64,000 nucleotides of DNA from Qipengyuania nanhaisediminis (GTDB lineage: Bacteria; Pseudomonadota; Alphaproteobacteria; Sphingomonadales; Sphingomonadaceae): positions 248,001-312,000 of the forward strand of contig NZ_FOWZ01000004.1 in assembly GCF_900115585.1 (NCBI RefSeq), given 5' to 3'. Position numbers and translations under genes: made by a program. Below are positions 1 through 7,227 of the stretch, piece by piece (the first letter of the stretch is position 1; the number at the start of each line of letters is the position of its first letter). The notes under the pieces are model-generated. The model saw only the letters and a program-made list of their open reading frames with translations. It was not told where the DNA came from and searched no databases.

Positions 1-598
1 GGTCGTCCAGCTGCACATGCGTTACGGCATGATCCTGTTCATCGCTTCGGAAGTGATGTTCTTCGTCGGCTGGTTCTGGAGCTGGTTCGATTTCGCCCTG
101 TTCCCCTCGGAAATCTCCGAAGTGGTGGGCGGCGTCTGGCCTCCGGCGGCGATCGAAGAGGTCATCAATCCCTTCAGCCTTCCGCTGCTCAACACCATGA
201 TCCTGCTTTGCTCGGGCACCACGGTAACCTGGGCGCACCACTCGCTGATCCACGGTGATCGCGATGGCCTGAAGAAGGGGCTGTGGCTCACGATCATCCT
301 GGGCGCCGTCTTTACCATGATCCAGGCGTACGAGTACGGCGTCGCTCCGTTCGCGTTCGGCGGCAACACCTACAGCTCGGCCTTCTACATGGCGACCGGC
401 TTCCACGGCTTCCACGTGCTCGTCGGCACGATCTTCCTGATCGTCTGCCTCGTGCGTACCTACAAGGGCCACTTCACGCCCCGCCAGCACTTCGGTTTCG
501 AAGCGGCTGCGTGGTACTGGCACTTCGTCGACGTCGTGTGGCTGTTCCTCTTCGCCGTCGTCTACGTCTGGGGCGGCTGGGGAGCCGAATTCCACTAA
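1..598 (+). CDS. ctaE: cytochrome c oxidase subunit III (5' end outside window)
   Basis: C-terminal about 198 residues of subunit III of an aa3-type haem-copper oxidase, an integral membrane subunit of the terminal respiratory oxidase. The reading frame is open from base 2, before the first ATG at 17, so the gene starts upstream of the window. The stretch [15 protein letters not shown], the WAHHSL motif near the middle and the C-terminal [14 protein letters not shown] segment are family hallmarks. Several hydrophobic helices are visible. The gene ends at a TAA followed by a strong hairpin. SURF1, an assembly factor for the same oxidase, is the next gene, which supports the call. Confidence 0.95.
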   Translation, partial: VVQLHMRYGMILFIASEVMFFVGWFWSWFDFALFPSEISEVVGGVWPPAAIEEVINPFSLPLLNTMILLCSGTTVTWAHHSLIHGDRDGLKKGLWLTIILGAVFTMIQAYEYGVAPFAFGGNTYSSAFYMATGFHGFHVLVGTIFLIVCLVRTYKGHFTPRQHFGFEAAAWYWHFVDVVWLFLFAVVYVWGGWGAEFH

Positions 599-621
599 TG
601 CCTTCCGGCTTGCCGGATATT

Positions 622-659
622 GAAAGGGGCAGCCCGGCATTGCCGCGGCTGCCCCTTTC
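622..659 (+). terminator. hairpin after ctaE, probable terminator or processing stem
   Basis: A perfect 12-bp inverted repeat, GAAAGGGGCAGC at 622-633 and its complement at 648-659, with a 14-nt loop. The T-run is short (TTTCGCTTTC), so termination may be partial. SURF1 starts 25 bp later, so the hairpin may set ctaE mRNA level relative to SURF1 rather than stop transcription fully. Confidence 0.55.
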
Positions 660-683
660 GCTTTCGATCGAGACAGTAACATC

Positions 684-1262
684 ATGACCACCCGCATTCC
701 CGTCATCCCCACGATCATTGTGGCCGCAGCCATTGCCGTGATGATCGCGCTCGGCTTCTGGCAGTTGGGCCGGATGGACGAGAAGGAAGCGCTCATCGCG
801 CAGGCCGAGCAATCGCTGCGCATGTCGTCTGAAGTCGCCTACCCGGACGATGCGGCAGGCATCGAGGATGTGCTTTACCGCAGGACCACAGTTTCCTGCG
901 AGGATGTGACGAACACCACGACTGTGGCTGGCACCAATAGCCGCGGTGCAAAAGGCATGGCGCACAGGGCGAGCTGCTTCCTGGCAGATGGCCGGACCAT
1001 TATCGTCGATCTCGGTTTTTCGCGCAGCCCTCAGCCGGTCGAATGGGAAGGCGGCGAAGTGCGCGGCACGATCGCCCCAGGCGGACGTGTGGTGTCTGCA
1101 GAAGGCCTGGCAGGCCTCGAACCTCTCGCCAGCCCCGATCCGCGCAACCTCCCCAACAACCACCTCGCCTATGCAGGCCAGTGGTTCTTTTTCGCGCTTA
1201 CGGCTCTGGTGATCTACATCCTCGCCCTGCGTCGGCGTGGCACGCGGGCTAAAGACGATTAA
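684..1262 (+). CDS. SURF1 family cytochrome oxidase assembly protein
   Basis: 192 aa. SURF1/Shy1 proteins help insert haem a into subunit I of cytochrome oxidase. The N-terminal membrane helix (about residues 8-27) contains the family signature GFWQLGRMDEKEAL, and a second helix sits at the C-terminus (WFFFALTALVIYILALRRR). The domain between them would lie in the periplasm. The length is on the short side for the family, as in other sphingomonads. The position right behind ctaE fits a shared role. The ATG at 684 has only a weak upstream purine stretch, so translation may depend on readthrough mRNA from ctaE. Confidence 0.88.
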   Translation: MTTRIPVIPTIIVAAAIAVMIALGFWQLGRMDEKEALIAQAEQSLRMSSEVAYPDDAAGIEDVLYRRTTVSCEDVTNTTTVAGTNSRGAKGMAHRASCFLADGRTIIVDLGFSRSPQPVEWEGGEVRGTIAPGGRVVSAEGLAGLEPLASPDPRNLPNNHLAYAGQWFFFALTALVIYILALRRRGTRAKDD

Positions 1263-1313
1263 AGAGCCGCTTGCTTGCCCGGTGCGCGGCACCTCGCTAA
1301 CCGCCTTCTCACG

Positions 1314-2705
1314 ATGAAATACGTCTCCACCCGCGGCAGCGCTCCGACGCTCGATTTTGCAGGCGTCACACTGGCCGGCCTCGCCAGCGACGGCGGCCTT
1401 TACGTGCCTGAAGAATGGCCGCAGTTCACTCAGGACCAGATCGCGGACATGCGCGGTCTGCCTTACGCCGAAGTCGCCGCTCGTGTGATGGAGCCCTTCG
1501 TCGGCGACTGCCTGACGCCCGAGCGTCTGCGCGAGCTAACGGCCAAGGCCTATGGTCGCTTCGCTCACAAGGCCGTGACACCGCTGGTGCAGCTGGACGA
1601 GCAGCATTGGGTGCTTGAGCTGTTCCATGGTCCCACGCTCGCGTTCAAGGATGTGGCGCTGCAGATGCTGGGCCTGCTGTTCGAAGAGTTCCTCGCCCGC
1701 GAAGAGGGCAGCCTGACGATCGTCGGTGCGACCAGCGGCGATACCGGCAGTGCGGCCATCGATGCCGTTGCGGGTCTCGACAATGTCGAGATTTTCATGC
1801 TGCACCCCAAGGGCCGGGTCAGCGACGTCCAGCGCCGCCAGATGACCACGGTGCGCGCGCCCAACGTCCACAATATCGCCATCGATGGCAGCTTCGATGA
1901 TGCGCAGGCGATGGTGAAGCGCATCTTCGCGGATGCTGACGTCACGGCAAAGCATCGGATCGGTGCGGTCAATTCGATCAACTGGGCCAGGCTGATGGCG
2001 CAGGTGGTCTATTACTTCATCTCTGCGCTGCAATTGGGCGGGCCCGAACGCAAGGTTGCTTTCAGCGTGCCGACCGGCAATTTCGGCGACGTCTTTGCAG
2101 GTCATGTGGCGGCGCGGATGGGGCTGCCCATCGAAAAGCTGCTCGTCGCCACCAATGTGAACGACATCCTGCATCGCGCGCTGGCGGACGGCGACTATTC
2201 GACCGGCACCGTCACCGCGACCGCAGCGCCCAGCATGGACATACAGGTCAGCTCCAACTTCGAGCGCCTCCTGTTCGACGTCGGCGGGCGCGATGGTCTT
2301 GCCATGGCCGAGCAGATGGCCGGTTTCGATGCGGAAAAGGCCATGCGCCTGACCAACGCCCAGCGCGAGGGCGCAGCCGCATTGTTTGCGAGCGCACGTG
2401 CGGATGCCGATGACATGGCACAGGCCATGCGCTGGGCGTTCGAGCAGTGCGACGAAATGCTCGACCCGCATACCGCCATCGGCCTCCACGCCGCCCGCAC
2501 CGCCGGGATCGATCCCACGGTACCTGTGGTGACGCTGGCGACGGCTCATCCGGCCAAGTTCCCCGACGCCGTCGAACGGGCAACCGGCCTGCGTCCCCAA
2601 CTTCCCCCGCGCGTCGGCGATCTCTTCGCGCGCGAGGAAAGCTATGTCGAACTGCCCGGCACCTATGAGGCGGTGCGCGCCCACATCATGGAGCACGCGG
2701 CCTGA
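1314..2705 (+). CDS. thrC: threonine synthase
   Basis: 463 aa. PLP enzyme that converts O-phosphohomoserine to threonine and phosphate. The start MKYVSTRG at 1314 is the usual N-terminus of the family; an in-frame start at 1275 would add 13 unrelated residues. The motif HGPTLAFKD carries the PLP-binding lysine (about K112). GATSGDTGSAA is the phosphate-binding loop, and the DGGLYVPEE stretch near residue 27 is typical of the long bacterial/fungal class. The stop overlaps the next start as TGATG, so the downstream methyltransferase is probably translated from the same mRNA. Confidence 0.95.
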   Translation: MKYVSTRGSAPTLDFAGVTLAGLASDGGLYVPEEWPQFTQDQIADMRGLPYAEVAARVMEPFVGDCLTPERLRELTAKAYGRFAHKAVTPLVQLDEQHWVLELFHGPTLAFKDVALQMLGLLFEEFLAREEGSLTIVGATSGDTGSAAIDAVAGLDNVEIFMLHPKGRVSDVQRRQMTTVRAPNVHNIAIDGSFDDAQAMVKRIFADADVTAKHRIGAVNSINWARLMAQVVYYFISALQLGGPERKVAFSVPTGNFGDVFAGHVAARMGLPIEKLLVATNVNDILHRALADGDYSTGTVTATAAPSMDIQVSSNFERLLFDVGGRDGLAMAEQMAGFDAEKAMRLTNAQREGAAALFASARADADDMAQAMRWAFEQCDEMLDPHTAIGLHAARTAGIDPTVPVVTLATAHPAKFPDAVERATGLRPQLPPRVGDLFAREESYVELPGTYEAVRAHIMEHAA

Positions 2706-3595
2706 TGGCCGAACTCGTGCGCGATCCGATGCTGATGGTCGGCGAGGGCTGGGACGCCTATCGCCTGCTCGACAGTGGACATGGCCGCAAGCTTGAGAGC
2801 TTCGGCGATTACAGCTTCATCCGTCCTGAACCGCAGGCCATGTGGTCGCCGCGCAGCGACGACTGGCAGGCCGATGGGGAGTTCATTCCCGGCGCCGACG
2901 AGGACGGCGGCGGTCGCTGGCATCTCGACGGCAGCCTGCCGGAAGCGGGCTGGACCCTCGGTTACGACGAGGTCCGCTTTACCGCTCAGCCGACGCCGTT
3001 CCGGCACCTGCAGTTCTTCCCCGACATGGCACCGGTGTGGGACTGGATGCGTGAGCAACTCGACGGGCGCACCGATGCGGAGACCATGAATCTGTTCGGT
3101 TATACCGGCGTCGGGTCGCTTGCTCTGAGCCGCCACGGGCGGGTGACGCATGTCGATGCCAGCAAGAAGTCGGTCGCGCAGGCGCGGGAGAACGCTGCGC
3201 TCTCCGGCATGGAGGATCGCCCGATCCGCTGGCTGGTCGACGATGCGATGAAATTCGCCGCGCGCGAGGTCCGGCGGGGCAATCGCTACGACGGCATCAT
3301 CCTCGATCCGCCGAAGTTCGGCCGCGGTCCCAAGAATGAGACGTGGCGCCTGGATGAGGGCCTGCCGGAACTGGTTTCCGATTGCCGCAAGCTGCTCGAT
3401 GAAAACAGCCGTTTCCTGTTCCTGACCGTTTATGCCGTGCGGATGAGCAGCCTCGCGCTCGGCGGGCTGCTCGAAGAGGTGTTTGCCGATCTCCCGGGCA
3501 AGATAGAGCATGGCGATCTGGCGGTGCGCGAAACCGGCGAGGACGGACGGCATTTGCCCACGGCGATTTTCGCACGCTGGTCCAATCCGGGTTAG
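2705..3595 (+). CDS. class I SAM-dependent methyltransferase, RlmI/RlmK-like
   Basis: 296 aa. Resembles the catalytic half of the 23S rRNA cytosine-C5 methyltransferases (Methyltrans_SAM family). Visible motifs: NLFGYTGVGSLALSRHG, the SAM-binding loop; the acidic strand end VTHVDASKKS; and ILDPPKFGRG, a DPP motif equivalent to the catalytic [DN]PP[YF] region. There is no N-terminal PUA domain, so it is shorter than E. coli RlmI. The substrate could be rRNA or another RNA; the family call is firm, the substrate is inferred. It is translationally coupled to thrC (TGATG) and 8 bp from folB. Confidence 0.85.
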   Translation: MAELVRDPMLMVGEGWDAYRLLDSGHGRKLESFGDYSFIRPEPQAMWSPRSDDWQADGEFIPGADEDGGGRWHLDGSLPEAGWTLGYDEVRFTAQPTPFRHLQFFPDMAPVWDWMREQLDGRTDAETMNLFGYTGVGSLALSRHGRVTHVDASKKSVAQARENAALSGMEDRPIRWLVDDAMKFAAREVRRGNRYDGIILDPPKFGRGPKNETWRLDEGLPELVSDCRKLLDENSRFLFLTVYAVRMSSLALGGLLEEVFADLPGKIEHGDLAVRETGEDGRHLPTAIFARWSNPG

Positions 3596-3603
3596 GGGGA
3601 CCC

Positions 3604-3975
3604 ATGAACGATTCGCTGATCCTCGAAGTTGCAGACTTCGAACATGACGTCCTCACCGGTATCTATTCGGAGGAAACGGGCAAGCCGCAGCCGCTGCGCT
3701 TCACGATCCAGGTCCGGATGAAGCCGCTGCCACATTACGATGCGGATACCTCGCTCGATGATTCCAAGAACTACATGGATCTCAAGTTCGCCGCTTCGGA
3801 AGCTTTGCCCGAGGGCGTTCACTTCAAGCTGATCGAGGCGGTCGCCGACCATGTTTGCGAAACGCTGTTCCTGCAGGACAAGCGCGTCGAGGCTGTGACG
3901 GTAAAGATCGTCAAGCTGGCGATTGCCGAAGCGGGCGAAAAGATCGGGATCACGCTGCACCGCGAGCGTCGCTGA
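3604..3975 (+). CDS. folB: dihydroneopterin aldolase family protein
   Basis: 123 aa, the usual length for FolB, which cleaves dihydroneopterin to 6-hydroxymethyl-dihydropterin in folate synthesis. Matching parts are the GIYSEETGKPQPLRFTI start, where an acidic residue follows the GIY turn, the DDSKNYMDL region, the ALIEAVADH-like helix and the C-terminal VKIVKL...GITLHR strand. The usual KP pair is KL here. Neighbouring moaD and moaE make the cluster a pterin/molybdopterin one. The stop overlaps the next start (TGATG at 3973). No other folate genes are nearby, so the exact substrate is not proven. Confidence 0.78.
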   Translation: MNDSLILEVADFEHDVLTGIYSEETGKPQPLRFTIQVRMKPLPHYDADTSLDDSKNYMDLKFAASEALPEGVHFKLIEAVADHVCETLFLQDKRVEAVTVKIVKLAIAEAGEKIGITLHRERR

Positions 3976-4280
3976 TGAAGCGGATCGAGGTCGAGGGCCT
4001 GCCGGAAGAACCGCTCGCCGCGGCGGGCCTGTTTCACCAGAACTGGCTCGATCCGATCGAGCGGGCGCTGTCTGGCGGGCAGGACGTCGTCGTGACGATG
4101 CCCTCAGCCGACCATACCCACACCGAATGGCGCCGCGCCGCCGCAGCCATGCTGGCGCGCAAGTATACGCCGCTCCGCGTCAACGTCGCGGCAGGCGAGG
4201 GCGCTGCGCTCGACGGAATCGTAGACTATCTTGGCAAAGCACCGGGCGTGACCGGGCATTATCTCGAGGCTGCAAAGTGA
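3975..4280 (+). CDS. conserved protein of unknown function between folB and moaD
   Basis: 101 aa, no function recognised. The ATG at 3975 overlaps the folB stop, and the end overlaps the moaD start by 4 nt, so it is locked into the folB-moaD-moaE reading order. The sequence suggests a small alpha/beta fold: a hydrophobic strand (QDVVVTMPSADHTH), an arginine-rich helix (WRRAAAAMLARKY), a second strand (TPLRVNVAAGEG) and a C-terminal helix ending GVTGHYLEAAK. It looks Rossmann-like but is too short for a nucleotide-binding site I could point to. The context suggests a helper in pterin or molybdopterin metabolism; that is inference only. Confidence 0.72.
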   Translation: MKRIEVEGLPEEPLAAAGLFHQNWLDPIERALSGGQDVVVTMPSADHTHTEWRRAAAAMLARKYTPLRVNVAAGEGAALDGIVDYLGKAPGVTGHYLEAAK

Positions 4281-4519
4281 GCGTCCGGATCCTTTTTCTC
4301 GGACCTTTACGGGATCTGGCAGGGCAGGACGACATGCTGGTCGAGGGCACGCTCGATTGGGATCGCCTGCTGCAAACCGTGAGCCCTCAAGTCGCCGCGC
4401 AACTCCGCGAAGAACGCGTCAACATCGCGTGCGAGGGCCGCGTCCTGGCCGACAAGACTGCACTAATGGCAGAGGACGGAGACGAGGTTGCACTCCTCCC
4501 GCCGGTGAGCGGTGGCTAG
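4277..4519 (+). CDS. moaD: molybdopterin synthase small subunit
   Basis: 80 aa, beginning at GTG 4277 (VSVRILFLGPLRDLAG). MoaD is a ubiquitin-like sulfur carrier; its C-terminal thiocarboxylate donates sulfur to precursor Z in molybdenum cofactor synthesis. The protein ends in the required di-glycine (PPVSGG). The LFLGPLRDLAGQDD start and the DEVALLPPVSGG end are typical. The region overlaps the preceding gene by 4 nt and the following moaE by 8 nt, consistent with coupled, stoichiometric synthesis of the MoaD-MoaE complex. Confidence 0.9.
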   Translation: MSVRILFLGPLRDLAGQDDMLVEGTLDWDRLLQTVSPQVAAQLREERVNIACEGRVLADKTALMAEDGDEVALLPPVSGG

Positions 4520-4979
4520 GCTTTCCCTGTCGACACCGCGTGACGTGCGGCTGCTTGATCGCGGGATGTCCATCGGCGAAGCGCTGGCAGCCTTCAACGC
4601 ATCCTATCCCGACGCGGGCGGCACTGCGTCCTTCATTGGCAAGGTCCGCAGCGACGACGACGTAAAGGCGCTGGAGCTCACCCACTACGAGCCGCTCACA
4701 ATTCCGGGGATGGAAGAGCTTGCGCAAGCTGCGTCTGAAAAGTTCGCTCTTGCCGGAGTATTGGCCTGGCACCGCGTGGGCGTCATGACGCCGGGGCAGC
4801 CGATTGTGCTGGTGGCCGCAGCAGCCGCCCACCGCCGCGAGGCCTTCGATGCGGTGGATTTCCTCATGGACCACCTCAAATCCGCATCCTGGTTCTGGAA
4901 GCGGGAGCGCCGCGACGATGGCTGGCACTGGATCGAACCGCGTGACCAAGACCGGCGCGACCTCGCGCGCTGGAAATAA
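4512..4979 (+). CDS. moaE: molybdopterin synthase catalytic subunit
   Basis: 155 aa, GTG start at 4512 inside the end of moaD. MoaE uses MoaD thiocarboxylate to make the dithiolene of molybdopterin. Family features: GGTASFIGKVRSDD near residue 36, LTHYEPLTIPGMEEL, the strand VLAWHRVGVMTPGQPIVLVAAAAAHR, and AVDFLMDHLKSASWFWKRE with the catalytic lysine region near the C-terminus. It completes a moaD-moaE pair; moaA, moaB and moaC are not in the window. A perfect FNR-like box begins 11 bp after its stop and belongs to the next gene. Confidence 0.93.
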   Translation: MARLSLSTPRDVRLLDRGMSIGEALAAFNASYPDAGGTASFIGKVRSDDDVKALELTHYEPLTIPGMEELAQAASEKFALAGVLAWHRVGVMTPGQPIVLVAAAAAHRREAFDAVDFLMDHLKSASWFWKRERRDDGWHWIEPRDQDRRDLARWK

Positions 4980-4989
4980 TCTCGCCGAA

Positions 4990-5003
4990 TTGATCTCGAT
5001 CAA
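4990..5003. promoter_or_regulatory. perfect FNR/FixK-type box
   Basis: TTGATCTCGATCAA is an exact match to the TTGAT-N4-ATCAA consensus bound by FNR, FnrL and FixK (CRP/FNR family) dimers, and is a perfect palindrome. It lies in the 75-bp gap between moaE and the membrane protein starting at 5055, centred 58 bp before that ATG. An activator site centred near -41 would put the transcript start near 5038, leaving a short leader with the strong ribosome site AGGAG at 5043-5047. No convincing -35 element is present, as expected for a class II activated promoter. Confidence 0.62.
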
Positions 5004-5054
5004 GGAATCGGTCGGCCGTGAGCGGCATCAAGTCTCCAACACAGGAGACGCACA

Positions 5055-5480
5055 ATGGTTAAGCACTTCAGCCGCGAACTCGTTGCCGAACAGGCCCGCA
5101 TCGTCGAAGCCCCCGTCAAGCATCACGAGGTCGACCGGACCTTCGAACTGCCGAAAGGCCTCTATGTCGCGACCGTCGGCCTCTATCTCGGTTTCCTGGC
5201 CGTTATGGCGACGGGCCTTCCGACGGCAGGACTCGCCATCCCGATGGCCATTTTCGCATTCTTCATCGTAGCCGGTTTCGGTGTCCCGATGATCTGGACG
5301 CGCCTCGCACCCGAAACGAAGTCGAAGCAGATGAACTGGAGCCGGTTCCGCTCGCAAGGTATCGCCACGCACACCGGGCGCCTCCCGATGCGCGATGCGG
5401 CCGTCCAGGTCCTGATCCTGCCGGCAATCGTCTTCAGCTGGGGCATCATCGCAGTCACCATCGCATCGATCGTGCGATAG
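5055..5480 (+). CDS. small membrane protein of unknown function, probably low-oxygen regulated
   Basis: 141 aa. Translation starts at ATG 5055 behind the strong ribosome site AGGAG (5043-5047). The N-terminal 30 residues are polar and would be cytoplasmic. Two close hydrophobic helices follow (about residues 35-55 and 58-80). A basic loop holds WTRLAPETKSKQMNW and a HTGRLPMRDAAVQ segment, and a third helix ends the protein. No catalytic or metal motif is visible and I do not recognise the family. The upstream FNR-type box suggests expression under low oxygen. The gene stands alone between that box and a good terminator, so it is a single-gene unit. Confidence 0.85.
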   Translation: MVKHFSRELVAEQARIVEAPVKHHEVDRTFELPKGLYVATVGLYLGFLAVMATGLPTAGLAIPMAIFAFFIVAGFGVPMIWTRLAPETKSKQMNWSRFRSQGIATHTGRLPMRDAAVQVLILPAIVFSWGIIAVTIASIVR

Positions 5481-5490
5481 GAGAGGGGAG

Positions 5491-5527
5491 CGCGGGAGGC
5501 GCTGGCCTAGTTGGCCTCCCGCGTTTT
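5491..5527 (+). terminator. intrinsic terminator
   Basis: CGCGGGAGGC at 5491-5500 pairs with GCCTCCCGCG at 5514-5523, followed by TTTT. It closes the single-gene unit 5055-5480. The minus-strand lipoprotein gene ends just beyond it, at 5540. Confidence 0.8.
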
Positions 5528-5539
5528 CAACCTGCCGTT

Positions 5540-6052
5540 CTAGTCCGCACGTTCGCGTAGCTGCGCGAGCGTGCGGTCTTCTTCGCTGATCAGCTCCACG
5601 ATACGGCCGCGAGCGCTCTCTATCGCGGTCACGTCCTCCGCAGCCACACGGCGCGCAGTGTAAAGCGTATCGATATCGCCAAGCGGCACCGCCGCCACGC
5701 TGCGTGCCGATTCGAGCTCGGCGAGCGCTACCTGTGCGCTGGCCCAGGCTGGCGAACCTGTCGCAGTGCCCGCTGCCGCAGCGACCGTACGCTGGGCCGT
5801 GGGCGCAAGCCGCATGAATTCTGCGTGTGCCTCTTCTGCAGCGGCGACGAGTGCCGGCAGCACGACGTCGAGATCCCCTTCAAGATCGGTTTCCACTTCG
5901 GGAACCTCGATCGACTTGCGCTCGGGCGAGGCGAAACTGCCTTCGCCCCGCTCCACATCCCTGATAGCCAGGGATGGATAATCCCCGCTTGAGGCGGCAC
6001 AGCCGCTGAGGGTGAGAATGAGAACGGTAGAGAAACTTGCAATTCGCAGCAT
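5540..6052 (-). CDS. putative lipoprotein of unknown function
   Basis: 170 aa from ATG 6052; an in-frame GTG at 6061 would add three residues. A lipoprotein signal peptide ends at the lipobox LSGC (cysteine about residue 18), so the mature protein should be lipid-anchored in the periplasm. The rest is alanine- and glutamate-rich and predicted helical, for example VLPALVAAAEEAHAEFM and the C-terminal ESARGRIVELISEEDRTLAQL. The fold may be a helical hairpin or short coiled coil. No family is recognised. It is a single minus-strand gene, divergent from rplU. Confidence 0.75.
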   Translation of the reverse strand: MLRIASFSTVLILTLSGCAASSGDYPSLAIRDVERGEGSFASPERKSIEVPEVETDLEGDLDVVLPALVAAAEEAHAEFMRLAPTAQRTVAAAAGTATGSPAWASAQVALAELESARSVAAVPLGDIDTLYTARRVAAEDVTAIESARGRIVELISEEDRTLAQLRERAD

Positions 6053-6118
6053 CGCGCTCACATAGCATGCGGCAGGACGCGCGCCAGCGTGAAAGGCAAA
6101 AAATGCCGGATGCCAGCG

Positions 6119-6147
6119 TTGACTTGATGGCGGGATTCGCCTAACGG
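6119..6147 (+). promoter_or_regulatory. candidate sigma-70 promoter of rplU-rpmA
   Basis: TTGACT at 6119-6124 and TAACGG at 6142-6147 are separated by 17 bp, close to the housekeeping consensus at -35 and a fair -10. Transcription would begin near 6154 and give a leader of about 88 nt that includes the hairpin at 6162-6180. Confidence 0.5.
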
Positions 6148-6161
6148 CACGCTTCTTTCCG

Positions 6162-6180
6162 GGCCCGCCCTAGGTGGGTC
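6162..6180 (+). promoter_or_regulatory. leader hairpin before rplU
   Basis: In RNA, GGCCCGCC (6162-6169) can pair over all eight positions with GGTGGGTC (6173-6180), allowing two G-U pairs, around a CUA loop. It lies in the predicted rplU leader. Ribosomal protein leaders often carry autoregulatory structures; that role is inferred from position only. Confidence 0.35.
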
Positions 6181-6241
6181 GACGGGTGCGCCGTAGATTC
6201 GCAAGGATGCGGCACAGCAATTTGAACGAGAGATAACGACC

Positions 6242-6733
6242 ATGTTCGCAGTAGTGCGCACGGGCGGCAAGCAATACCGGGTTGCCGCCGGAGACAAGAT
6301 CGCGGTTGAGAAGCTGGCTGGCGAAGCCGGTGATACCATCACGCTGGGTGACGTCCTGCTTGCAGGCGAAGGCGACACGCTTTCGGATGCCGGCAAGGTA
6401 ACCGTTTCGGCTGAAATCATCGCCCAGGCGAAGAGCGAGAAGGTCGTCGTTTTCAAGAAGCGTCGCCGCCACAACTATCGTCGCAAGAACGGGCACCGCC
6501 AGATGATGACGCTGCTGCGCATCACCGACGTGGGCACCGGCGGCGCCAAGAAGGCTGCGCCGAAGAAGGCCGAAGAAAAGAAGGCTGCTCCGACGAAGGA
6601 CTCTTCCGAAGAGAAGGCTGCGCCCAAGGCCAAGAAGGCAGCGCCCAAGAAGGCTGCTGCTACCAAGGCGGCTCCCGCCAAGAAGGCTCCTGCCAAGAAG
6701 GCAGCAGCCAAGAAGACCGAATCCAAGAAGTAA
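6242..6733 (+). CDS. rplU: 50S ribosomal protein L21 with a long Lys/Ala-rich tail
   Basis: 163 aa. Residues 1-101 are a normal L21, from [14 protein letters not shown] through [17 protein letters not shown] to LLRITDVG; L21 binds 23S rRNA domains in the large subunit. Residues 102-163 are an added tail built almost only of K, A, P, E and T in [12 protein letters not shown] repeats, like the C-terminal domain of histone H1. Typical L21 is about 103 aa, so the tail adds some 60 residues. Codon use in the tail is dominated by AAG and GCX, encoding an imperfect AAGAAGGC repeat. rpmA follows after 12 bp in the conserved rplU-rpmA order. Confidence 0.95.
   Translation: MFAVVRTGGKQYRVAAGDKIAVEKLAGEAGDTITLGDVLLAGEGDTLSDAGKVTVSAEIIAQAKSEKVVVFKKRRRHNYRRKNGHRQMMTLLRITDVGTGGAKKAAPKKAEEKKAAPTKDSSEEKAAPKAKKAAPKKAAATKAAPAKKAPAKKAAAKKTESKK
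6545..6730 (+). repeat. imperfect AAGAAGGCnGC-type repeat coding the L21 tail
   Basis: The last 186 bp of coding sequence repeat short AAGAAGGC/GCCAAGAAGGC units giving KKA/KKAAP. Such in-frame low-complexity DNA can expand or contract by slippage or unequal recombination without breaking the L21 core. Confidence 0.75.
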
Positions 6734-6745
6734 GGAACCCGGACC

Positions 6746-7015
6746 ATGGCACATAAAAAAGCAGGCGGTTCATCGCGTAACGGTCGCGACTCAGCCGGTC
6801 GTCGTCTTGGTGTGAAGAAGTTCGGCAGCGAAAACGTCGTCGCCGGCAACATTATCGTGCGTCAGCGCGGCACGAAGTTCTACCCGGCCGTCAACGTCGG
6901 CATGGGCAAGGACCACACGCTGTTCGCGCTTACCGACGGCGTCGTCCGATTCCACTCGGGCAAGCTCGGCCGCAAATACGTATCGGTCGACCAAATGGCA
7001 GAAGCCGCAGAATAA
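6746..7015 (+). CDS. rpmA: 50S ribosomal protein L27
   Basis: 89 aa. L27 sits near the peptidyl-transferase centre. [20 protein letters not shown] is the standard N-terminus with no cleavable leader before the AHKK start, unlike Firmicutes L27. It continues with the typical [10 protein letters not shown] and [12 protein letters not shown]. Cotranscribed with rplU (12-bp gap). An inverted-repeat terminator follows at 7083. The obgE gene that often follows rpmA is not here; a GNAT gene follows instead. Confidence 0.97.
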   Translation: MAHKKAGGSSRNGRDSAGRRLGVKKFGSENVVAGNIIVRQRGTKFYPAVNVGMGKDHTLFALTDGVVRFHSGKLGRKYVSVDQMAEAAE

Positions 7016-7082
7016 CCGGACAATCCGATAACGGGATCGTCCACACGGGACGGTCCCAGCCGGGCTAACGATCCGGCAGACG

Positions 7083-7120
7083 AAGAGGGAGATGGGGCCG
7101 ACCCGTCTCCCTCTTGTCGT
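7083..7120 (+). terminator. intrinsic terminator of rplU-rpmA
   Basis: AAGAGGGAGA at 7083-7092 pairs with TCTCCCTCTT at 7106-7115, then TGTCGTTT. The 10-bp perfect stem lies 68 bp after the rpmA stop. Confidence 0.7.
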
Positions 7121-7227
7121 TTCTCCCTCTTCAAAACCGCATGGGCGAAAATTGCCTTTCGCCATCACGCAATTGTCACGCGTCCGGCCTAGGAGCCCGG
7201 AGCGTGGACCTGACGGGGAGTAAACGC

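Noticed and set aside
1275..1313. Earlier start for threonine synthase
   Set aside because: The 13 added residues do not match the family N-terminus, and MKYVSTRG at 1314 is the standard start.
6545..6730. Regular short repeats that could suggest a CRISPR-like array
   Set aside because: Units are 8-12 bp, in frame, with no spacers, and encode the Lys/Ala tail of L21.
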